Source: Mycolicibacterium neoaurum
GTDB lineage: Bacteria; Actinomycetota; Actinomycetes; Mycobacteriales; Mycobacteriaceae
DNA length: 64,000 nucleotides
NCBI RefSeq assembly: GCF_036946495.1
Contig: NZ_JAQIIX010000001.1
Span: forward strand, 620,001 to 684,000
Direction of reading: 5' to 3'
The position numbers were made by a program, and so were the translations under genes. How positions within the stretch are numbered: the stretch's first letter is position 1; each line of letters opens with the position of its first letter. Under the pieces are notes generated by a model. It had not been told where the DNA came from, ran no database searches, and saw nothing but the letters and a program-made list of their open reading frames with translations. This document shows, piece by piece, positions 41,236 to 47,256 of the stretch.

Positions 41236-42399
41236 TCAGGGCAAAGCGCCGAGGATCGGATCGACCGACTGGGCCGGCACAGGTGGAGCCGCCGGCGGTG
41301 GGGGCGGTAACAGCTCGGCCGGCATCGGCTGGGGCGCCACTTCAACGGGCGCCGGACCTGGCAGCGCGCCGGGGGCGGGAACCGGCACACCCGTCGGCAC
41401 CGGCGCGGCAGGGACGGTCAACATCGACGCGTCCGGCGCGGGCGCTGCTGCTTCGGGGCCGGGCGCGGCGACGGGAGCAACGGGGTCGCCGAGATGCGAT
41501 ACCGGCTCGGGCATCACCGCGGGCTCCGCGGGTGCGGGCACGGCGTACTGCACGGCCGGTGGCACCCACTCCGTGCTGGGAATCGTGTCGACGATGTCAC
41601 TGGCCGCCGGTGTCGCAACGGGAGCCACCGACGGCACCGTTGGCAGCACTGCCGCCGGCGCGGACTCGGCGACCACCGGTCGGGCAGGCACGATCGGCGA
41701 GGTCTGCGGCGTGGAGACGGTGGCCCGGTTTGCCAGGGTCGCCGATTCCGGCACTTCGGACCCGCCGAACTGAGAGCCGACGGCGAACAACGCGATCACC
41801 GCGGTCACGGCGGCCGCTCCGGCCAGGGACAACAACCGCCCGCCGAGCTGCGCGCGCAACCGAATGCGATGTTCGGAATGTTGCGTCCCGGTCTGGTGCG
41901 GCACCGCGTTGGTCAACACCAGATGCGCGGCTTGATAGGCCGGCGTCTGCACGACTTCGGGATCACAATCGGAGATACGTCCGGCGCAATCGGCACAATC
42001 GGGGAAATCCACCTCGAGCGCGGCGCCGAAAAGGTCCGTAGGCACCTGGGTGCCGGCTTCCGACTCGGGACGTTGGTCCAGTTCGGATACTCCGGGGGTG
42101 ACCTGCCGCACCGGACGGACGTCGGACCAGCCGGCGTCCCGCAGCGCCGCCAACAGATCGGTGGACCGTTCTTCCAGATCGGCACTCCAGCACACGCCCA
42201 CCGCACCGACCTGATAGCCGGCCGCCGCGGCGATACCGGCGGCCCCGCGGACCGCGGCCAGGCAACGCGGCAGCATGTCCTCTGGACGTCGCACCGCGAA
42301 CCGGTCGTCGTCGATCGGACGCCCGGTGGGCACGGTGGCATCGACCAGAACCCAGCCGACTCCATTGGTGGTCAGCGACAATCCGAGTACGGTTCTCAA
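41236..42399 (-). CDS. DUF7159-like membrane protein with actin-fold N-terminus and Pro/Ala-rich tail
   Basis: The 387-residue protein begins LGLSLTTNGVGWVLVDATVPTG, which reads like the first strands of an actin/Hsp70-type ATPase fold, and continues to about 155 with a cysteine cluster (DCADCAGRISDCD). One membrane helix lies at about 188-207. The remaining 180 residues are Pro/Ala-rich and probably outside the membrane. Proteins with this plan recur in mycobacteria without a known function. The start is TTG 42399, preceded by AGGTCAGGGG. It is unlikely to be a complete ATPase. Confidence 0.75.
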   Translation of the reverse strand: MRTVLGLSLTTNGVGWVLVDATVPTGRPIDDDRFAVRRPEDMLPRCLAAVRGAAGIAAAAGYQVGAVGVCWSADLEERSTDLLAALRDAGWSDVRPVRQVTPGVSELDQRPESEAGTQVPTDLFGAALEVDFPDCADCAGRISDCDPEVVQTPAYQAAHLVLTNAVPHQTGTQHSEHRIRLRAQLGGRLLSLAGAAAVTAVIALFAVGSQFGGSEVPESATLANRATVSTPQTSPIVPARPVVAESAPAAVLPTVPSVAPVATPAASDIVDTIPSTEWVPPAVQYAVPAPAEPAVMPEPVSHLGDPVAPVAAPGPEAAAPAPDASMLTVPAAPVPTGVPVPAPGALPGPAPVEVAPQPMPAELLPPPPPAAPPVPAQSVDPILGALP

Positions 42400-42615
42400 C
42401 CCCTGACCTCTACTCCTGTCTCATCCCCCGGCTGCGGATCGCGACGAAGCCTAGTTTGCTCGCTTCGACTCGGCATCTCGTGAGAACGCCGTTTCCGGCG
42501 CCGTATCCTGGTTATCGTCACCATGCCGACTCGTGTTACCAGGCGCAACGGGGCCATCGCACACCACCGGTCGGGGTGTCCAGTTCACCGAGAGTTCATC
42601 CACCACTCCGAGGAA

Positions 42616-42629
42616 TACCCCCGCCGGTA
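42616..42629. promoter_or_regulatory. CsoR-family operator candidate
   Basis: TACCCCCGCCGGTA is a pseudo-palindrome (TACC-N6-GGTA) with the C-rich/G-rich layout typical of CsoR/CstR operators. It lies 33 bp upstream of the regulator ATG, where autorepression would be expected. The rest of the 263-bp gap to the DUF7159-like gene shows no gene. Confidence 0.5.
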
Positions 42630-42662
42630 CCATTGCTGTTCGGTGTAGCGAAGGGAGCAGCC

Positions 42663-42932
42663 ATGGTTGGCGACGAGGAAGCAATCACAGCGGTACTGAA
42701 TCGGCTACGCAGGGCGCAAGGCCAACTCGCCGGTGTCATCTCCATGATCGAGCAGGGCCGCGACTGCAAGGACGTCGTGACCCAGCTGGCCGCGGTGTCA
42801 CGCGCCCTGGACAGGGCCGGCTTCAAGATCGTCGCCACGGGCATGCGAGAGTGCCTCACCGGCGAGGCGGCCGACGGTCAGCGGCCACTGACCGAAGCCG
42901 AACTGGAGAAGTTGTTCATGGCGTTGGCATGA
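42663..42932 (+). CDS. CsoR/CstR-family regulator with Cys-Gly-Cys site
   Basis: This 89-residue helical repressor belongs to the DUF156 family (NRLRRAQGQLAGVISMIEQGRDCKDVVTQL). Compared with copper-sensing CsoR (Cys-His-Cys), it keeps C35 and C64 but has G60 where the metal-binding histidine would be. That is the pattern of persulfide-sensing CstR and related proteins, so it is more likely a sulfur-species sensor than a copper sensor. ATG 42663 follows GGGAG. Gene size and sequence match M. tuberculosis Rv1766. It overlaps the convergent DUF202 gene by 17 bp. Confidence 0.85.
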   Translation: MVGDEEAITAVLNRLRRAQGQLAGVISMIEQGRDCKDVVTQLAAVSRALDRAGFKIVATGMRECLTGEAADGQRPLTEAELEKLFMALA

Positions 42933-43296
42933 TGTCCGGCGCCGAGGCGAAGAGGGCCGACGCGACGAGCGCACCGAGGATGACGATCGCGAAGACAACG
43001 GTCGCGGTACCTATCCACATCACCTCCGCCTGCGGTGCGGGCACCCGCGTCTGACCCGGAGCCCGGCTGTTGAGCAGTCTCGAACGGCGCCAGCCGACAG
43101 CCAGCACGCTCAACGCCAGACCGGTGGCGATCAGGGCCAGAAGTGCGCGGCCCGCCCCGAAGGGTCCGTGCTGACGGATGATCAACAGCGCCCCTCCGGC
43201 AACGAATCCCAAAGCGCTTCTCTCCCATGACAATAGGGTGCGCTCTGCTTGCAGACCGGGTTTCTCCGGCGGCGACCCGGGCATGTCACCGGCCAC
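42916..43296 (-). CDS. DUF202 membrane protein, second of a pair
   Basis: The 126-residue protein has three membrane helices and the DUF202 start ERTLLSWERSALGFVAGG. GTG 43296 overlaps the upstream DUF202 gene by 11 bp, so the two proteins are coupled and probably form one complex. The family function is unsettled; relatives include SPX-associated VTC-type membrane domains. Its 3' end overlaps the CsoR-family gene by 17 bp on the other strand. Confidence 0.85.
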   Translation of the reverse strand: MAGDMPGSPPEKPGLQAERTLLSWERSALGFVAGGALLIIRQHGPFGAGRALLALIATGLALSVLAVGWRRSRLLNSRAPGQTRVPAPQAEVMWIGTATVVFAIVILGALVASALFASAPDIMPTP

Positions 43297-43654
43297 CGGG
43301 AGGCCAGACGACCAAGACGACGAGCACGGTGACGGTGATGGCGAAGATCGCCATCCCGAGCACGGTGGGAATCAGCGTGGGCGGGAGATCCGCATCGCGG
43401 CGCATCGCCTCTTGCACGCGGCGCCAGCGCCATACCGCGAGGGCGGCCAATACTCCCCCGCCGGCGGTCAACGCGATGCTCAAACCGTGCCGCACGCCGG
43501 CGATGCCAAACGACGGGACGAACTGGACGACCGCGATACCGCCGGCGATGAGGGCCAGCGCCGTGCGAATCCAGGCCAGGAACGTCCGCTCGTTGGCCAG
43601 AGTGAACCGGTAATCCGGTTCCGCTTCCACCCACTCGTCATCGGCGTCGGTCAT
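43286..43654 (-). CDS. DUF202 membrane protein, first of a pair
   Basis: The 122-residue protein has the DUF202 signature FTLANERTFLAWIRTALALIAGGIAVVQF followed by two more membrane helices. ATG 43654 (MTDADDEWVEAEPDYRF) is used over an upstream start at 43735 that overlaps the TetR gene. It is the first gene of a two-gene operon with the second DUF202 gene. Tandem DUF202 genes of this kind are common in actinobacteria. Confidence 0.85.
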   Translation of the reverse strand: MTDADDEWVEAEPDYRFTLANERTFLAWIRTALALIAGGIAVVQFVPSFGIAGVRHGLSIALTAGGGVLAALAVWRWRRVQEAMRRDADLPPTLIPTVLGMAIFAITVTVLVVLVVWPPGGR

Positions 43655-43731
43655 CGCCGCTTCCCGGTGCCACGCATCTGGGTCAGCGTACGTCGGCACG
43701 CCGACGCGCTGCGCCGGTACGGCGCGATGAT

Positions 43732-44373
43732 TCACACTCCGGCAGTACGACCGACGGCGACGAATCGGGCCCGCAATCCATCGATGAACGAGGTGAGCGC
43801 GAGCTCGAAACTGGCCTGGTCGATCTCGTCGGCCTTTGCCGGCAGCCGGTGCGCCTGCCGCATGTGCGGATAGCGATCCCGGTATATCTGCGCATCATCG
43901 GCGAAACCGCGCGAGAACGACCCGATGGTCGATCCGAGGACCAATGACCGAGTGGCGGCGCCGATCATCGTCGCCTCGCGAGGCGGCCATCCGGCCCGCA
44001 CCAGCCCGCCGTGTACAGCGTTGGCGATGCGCAGACTCTCATCGCGATGCCTGAGCCCGAGCGCCAGGAAAGGCACCAGATTGGGATGCGCAGCCAGGGC
44101 AGAGCGGTACGAGCGCGCCCAATCGGCCAGCGCCACATCCCATGCTTCGTCGGCGTCGAAGGCGGAGGTGTCCACGATGCTCACGACCATGCCTGCAATC
44201 TCGTCGAGCACTTCGGTTTTGGTCGGGTAGTGCTTATAGAGCGAGGCGGCCTGCACTCCGAGATCGGCGGCCAGGTTACGCATGGACAACCCTTCCAGGC
44301 CGTCCCTGTCGATGATGCCGAGGGCGCTGTCGCGGATCCGTTCGCGGCTGAGAATGCGCGGCCTTGCCACCAT
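43732..44373 (-). CDS. TetR-family regulator divergent from acyl-CoA dehydrogenase
   Basis: This 213-residue regulator has an N-terminal helix-turn-helix (GLEGLSMRNLAADLGVQAASLYKHYPTKTEVLDEI) and a C-terminal domain of the type often binding drugs or acyl-CoA. The start could be ATG 44385, ATG 44373 or GTG 44370; AAGGAG is just upstream of the last two, so I use 44373. Two similar 15-bp operators lie in the 84-bp gap to the acyl-CoA dehydrogenase, so it probably controls itself and that enzyme. Confidence 0.85.
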   Translation of the reverse strand: MVARPRILSRERIRDSALGIIDRDGLEGLSMRNLAADLGVQAASLYKHYPTKTEVLDEIAGMVVSIVDTSAFDADEAWDVALADWARSYRSALAAHPNLVPFLALGLRHRDESLRIANAVHGGLVRAGWPPREATMIGAATRSLVLGSTIGSFSRGFADDAQIYRDRYPHMRQAHRLPAKADEIDQASFELALTSFIDGLRARFVAVGRTAGV

Positions 44374-44384
44374 GAGCTCCTTCA

Positions 44385-44414
44385 TTGCGTTGGCGAACGA
44401 CGTTAGCTTATAGT
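44385..44414 (+). promoter_or_regulatory. Promoter of the acyl-CoA dehydrogenase gene
   Basis: TTGCGT at 44385-44390 and TATAGT at 44409-44414 are 18 bp apart, a reasonable SigA-type promoter facing the dehydrogenase. Operator 1 lies in the spacer, and operator 2 lies after the -10, so the repressor would block polymerase directly. Confidence 0.5.
44393..44407. promoter_or_regulatory. TetR operator 1
   Basis: GCGAACGACGTTAGC is a 15-bp near-palindrome (GCnAAC-N3-GTTnGC). Its reverse complement matches operator 2 in 12 of 15 positions. Confidence 0.6.
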
Positions 44415-44425
44415 GGTCGACATTG

Positions 44426-44440
44426 GCTAACACCGTTCAC
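44426..44440. promoter_or_regulatory. TetR operator 2
   Basis: GCTAACACCGTTCAC is the second copy, 33 bp centre to centre from operator 1 and 17 bp upstream of the dehydrogenase ATG. Its GCTAAC arm also pairs with GTTAGC of operator 1 across 18 bp. Confidence 0.6.
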
Positions 44441-44457
44441 CAATCAGGAAGGTAGCG

Positions 44458-45615
44458 ATGCGCAGGGACGTCTACACCCAGGAACATGAGGACTTTCGGG
44501 CGATGATCCGAGCGTTCATCGAGTCCGAGGTCGTGCCGGTGTACGACAAGTGGTTCGAGGACGGCATCGCGCCGCGCGACTTCTACTACAAGCTCGGCGA
44601 GCTGGGCCTCTTCGGCATCGAGATCCCCACCGAGTACGGCGGGTCCGGCATCGACTCCTACAAGTTCCAGGCCATCATCACCGAGGAGTGCTCCCGCGCG
44701 GCGGTGTCCTTCGGCGGTTCCAGCGTCCACATCGGGTTGTGCCTGCCCTACCTGAAGGAGTTGGCGACCGAGGAGCAGAAGCAGCGCTGGTTCCCGGGCA
44801 TGATGTCGGGCGAGACCATGTTCGCCATCGCCATGACCGAGCCGGGCACCGGCTCGGATCTGGCCGGAATGCGCACCACCGCAAAGCCGTCGGGCGATGG
44901 CACACATTACGTACTGAACGGTTCCAAGACCTTCATCACCGGTGGCGTCCACGCCGACCGCGTCATCGTGTGCGCCCGCACTGCGGCACCGCGTGAGGAC
45001 GACCGCCGGTTCGGCATCACGCTGCTGGTCGTCGACACCACGTCGCCCGGCTACACCGTCGGCCGCAAACTCGACAAGCTAGGCCTGCGGACCTCCGATA
45101 CCGCCGAATTGAACTTCACCGACGTGATCGTGCCCGCCGAGGACGTGCTGGGCGAGGTGAACATGGGCTTCTCCTACCTCGGCCGCAACCTCCCCCGTGA
45201 GCGACTGGCCATCGCGGTCGGCTCCTACGCGCAGGCGGCAGCCGCGGTGCGCTTCGCTGCGCAGTACACCAAGGACCGCACGGTCTTCGGCAAGCCGGTC
45301 GCGGCGTTCCAGAACACCAAGTTCGAATTGGCCGCCTGCAAAGCAGATGTCGACGCCATGGAGGCCGTGGTGGACCGCGCGATGAACGCCCACGACGCCG
45401 ACGAGCTGACACCCGCCGACGCTGCTGCGGCAAAACTGTTCTGCACCGATCTGGCGTCCAAGGTCATCGACCGCTGCCTCCAGCTGCACGGGGGTTACGG
45501 CTATATCAACGAGTACCCGATCGCCCGCCTCTACGCCGACAACCGGGTCAGCCGGATCTATGGAGGCACCAGTGAGGTGATGAAGATGATCATCGCCAAG
45601 GACATGGGACTGTAG
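44458..45615 (+). CDS. Acyl-CoA dehydrogenase (long-chain-like)
   Basis: The 385-residue FAD enzyme of beta-oxidation has FAIAMTEPGTGSDLAGM, the FAD-binding QLHGGYGYINEYPIARLYADNR and the C-terminal IYGGTSEVMKMIIAK. The glutamate of the SCAD/MCAD YEGT motif is replaced by glycine, as in long-chain acyl-CoA dehydrogenase; the base is then probably E248 in LPRERL. ATG 44458 follows AGGAAGG. It is regulated by the divergent TetR through two operators. Chain-length preference is inferred only from motifs. Confidence 0.9.
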   Translation: MRRDVYTQEHEDFRAMIRAFIESEVVPVYDKWFEDGIAPRDFYYKLGELGLFGIEIPTEYGGSGIDSYKFQAIITEECSRAAVSFGGSSVHIGLCLPYLKELATEEQKQRWFPGMMSGETMFAIAMTEPGTGSDLAGMRTTAKPSGDGTHYVLNGSKTFITGGVHADRVIVCARTAAPREDDRRFGITLLVVDTTSPGYTVGRKLDKLGLRTSDTAELNFTDVIVPAEDVLGEVNMGFSYLGRNLPRERLAIAVGSYAQAAAAVRFAAQYTKDRTVFGKPVAAFQNTKFELAACKADVDAMEAVVDRAMNAHDADELTPADAAAAKLFCTDLASKVIDRCLQLHGGYGYINEYPIARLYADNRVSRIYGGTSEVMKMIIAKDMGL

Positions 45616-45625
45616 CAGTCATTTT

Positions 45626-45667
45626 GTAACCGCCGTCACAACAGGCATTGGGTGACATGGGCGTCAC
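45626..45667. promoter_or_regulatory. GTAAC/GTCAC repeat cluster upstream of the Mce gene
   Basis: GTAAC (45626), GTCAC (45635) and GTCAC (45663) face the same way at steps of 9 and 28 bp, with a reversed copy (GTGAC, 45652). The last two form the inverted repeat GTGAC-N6-GTCAC. The motif and 9-bp step resemble the array upstream of the protease gene, and so MtrA sites. It lies 54-95 bp upstream of the Mce start. Confidence 0.45.
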
Positions 45668-45720
45668 AGCCCAGCGATGATCCTGATTCCCTTGTGCTGT
45701 GGTGCAATTGGCCGGTGATC

Positions 45721-46965
45721 ATGGCGTCTGGGGCCGATGCCACCGAATCGGTCGACGAGGGGCCCACCAACGACCCGAAGGAACCACCGTATCGGGCAGC
45801 TGGTGCGATATTGCTTCTGATCGTCGCGCTGGTGTTCGGCCTGACCTGGGTGCAGTTTCGCGGCTACCTGGAAGATGTTGTGCCGCTGGTGATCATCGCC
45901 GAGCGCGCCGGGCTCTCGATGGATCCGGGTTCGAAGGTGACGTTCAACGGTGTCCCGATCGGCCGGCTCACATCCGCCGGTGTGGTGACCGAGGGCGACG
46001 ATGTCCGCGCCAAGCTGCTTTTGGATGTCAAACCGCAATACCTGCAGTTGATTCCGTCCAACGTGGACGCACAGCTGCGGGCAACGACGGTCTTCGGCAA
46101 CAAGTACATCTCGCTGCTCTCGCCGGCTGATCCTTCGCCCGACCGACTCGAACCCGGTGCGGTGATCAATGCATCGGCGACCACCACCGAGTTCAACACC
46201 GTGTTCGAGACCATCATGGGTATCGCCCAGCAGATCGATCCGGTGAAGCTCAACCAGACCCTGACCGCCACCGCCCAGGCCTTGAATGGATTGGGAGACA
46301 AGTTCGGTCGGTCATTGGTGGACGGCAACGATATTCTCGGTGAGCTCAACGTGCGCATGCCGCAGATCCGTCGTGATGTGTCCGGGTTGATCGCATTGTC
46401 CGACACCTATGCCGATGCCGCACCCGATCTGTTCGACGGGCTGGACAACGGTTCGGTCACCGCGCGAGCAATGAACGACCAGCGTGGCGCTGTGGACGCG
46501 GCACTGCTTTCGGCGGTCGGATTCGGAAACAACGCCGCCGATGTCTTCGAACGAGGTGGCCCGTACCTCGTGCGTGGCGCTCAGGATCTGCTGCCGACCA
46601 GCGCACTGCTGGACTACTACAGTCCGCAGTTGCTCTGCAGCCTCCGCAACTACCACAACGTGGCACCCAAGTACGCCGACATGCTCGGCGGCAACGGCTA
46701 CTCCCTGGTGCTACGCGACCAACTGGTGGGTGCCGGAAATCGCTACGTTTTCCCGGACAACCTGCCGCGCGTCAACGCCCGCGGTGGGCCGGGCGGCCGT
46801 CCCGGGTGTTGGCAGCCGATCACCCGCGACCTATGGCCGATGCCGTATCTGGTGATGGACACCGGCGCCAGCATCGCCCCGTACAACCATTTCGAGCTCG
46901 GACAGCCGATCATGAACGAATACGTCTGGGGACGTCAGGTTGGCGAGGACACCATCAACCCCTGA
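45721..46965 (+). CDS. Orphan Mce-family protein (MceA-like)
   Basis: The 414-residue protein has a short cytoplasmic N-terminus, one membrane helix at about 25-47 and an MCE/MlaD domain (LSMDPGSKVTFNGVPIGRLTS, then TTVFGNKYISLLSP). A helical region and a C-terminal domain with a conserved cysteine pair (LLCSLRNYHNV, GRPGCWQP) follow. Mce proteins normally act as hexameric lipid channels encoded in operons with YrbE permeases and six Mce genes; here it stands alone. ATG 45721 has no clear ribosome-binding site, and GTG 45715 or ATG 45652 are alternatives. Confidence 0.85.
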   Translation: MASGADATESVDEGPTNDPKEPPYRAAGAILLLIVALVFGLTWVQFRGYLEDVVPLVIIAERAGLSMDPGSKVTFNGVPIGRLTSAGVVTEGDDVRAKLLLDVKPQYLQLIPSNVDAQLRATTVFGNKYISLLSPADPSPDRLEPGAVINASATTTEFNTVFETIMGIAQQIDPVKLNQTLTATAQALNGLGDKFGRSLVDGNDILGELNVRMPQIRRDVSGLIALSDTYADAAPDLFDGLDNGSVTARAMNDQRGAVDAALLSAVGFGNNAADVFERGGPYLVRGAQDLLPTSALLDYYSPQLLCSLRNYHNVAPKYADMLGGNGYSLVLRDQLVGAGNRYVFPDNLPRVNARGGPGGRPGCWQPITRDLWPMPYLVMDTGASIAPYNHFELGQPIMNEYVWGRQVGEDTINP

Positions 46966-47235
46966 TCAGGCCTTACCGGTGCGCTCGCGATGCTTGCAGC
47001 CCGGCCAGCAGCACGGACGCCGCTTACCCTCCTCGAGCTCCTCCTGCGTACGCCGGATCCGGCGCTCCCGCGTCTTGTCCTGCTTGGCGTCCTCGACCCA
47101 ACAGATGAACTCGTTGCGGGCCAGCGGCGTGATGTCCTTCCACGCCGCCAGCGCGGTGCCGTTTCCGATCAGCGCGTAACGGAGATCGGCAGGCAGGGGA
47201 TGCACCACCCCGCCGGGGACCTGCTGTTCTGCCAT
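46966..47235 (-). CDS. YdeI/OmpD-associated family protein, short form
   Basis: The 89-residue protein contains only the C-terminal YdeI-like segment (DLRYALIGNGTALAAWKDITPLARNEFICWVEDAKQDKTRERRI), followed by a cysteine-rich basic tail (CCWPGCKHRERTGKA). Full YdeI proteins are about 150-200 residues. The family has been linked to resistance to antimicrobial peptides, but the activity is unknown. Its stop codon abuts that of the Mce gene with no gap. The three cysteines and a histidine could bind a metal. Confidence 0.82.
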   Translation of the reverse strand: MAEQQVPGGVVHPLPADLRYALIGNGTALAAWKDITPLARNEFICWVEDAKQDKTRERRIRRTQEELEEGKRRPCCWPGCKHRERTGKA

Positions 47236-47256
47236 TCCGGCAATATAGCCCGCGGG

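Noticed and set aside
45652..45667. CRP-type site upstream of the Mce gene
   Set aside because: The arms GTGA and TCAC are 8 bp apart instead of the 6 required by the mycobacterial CRP consensus; the repeat cluster fits MtrA-like sites better.
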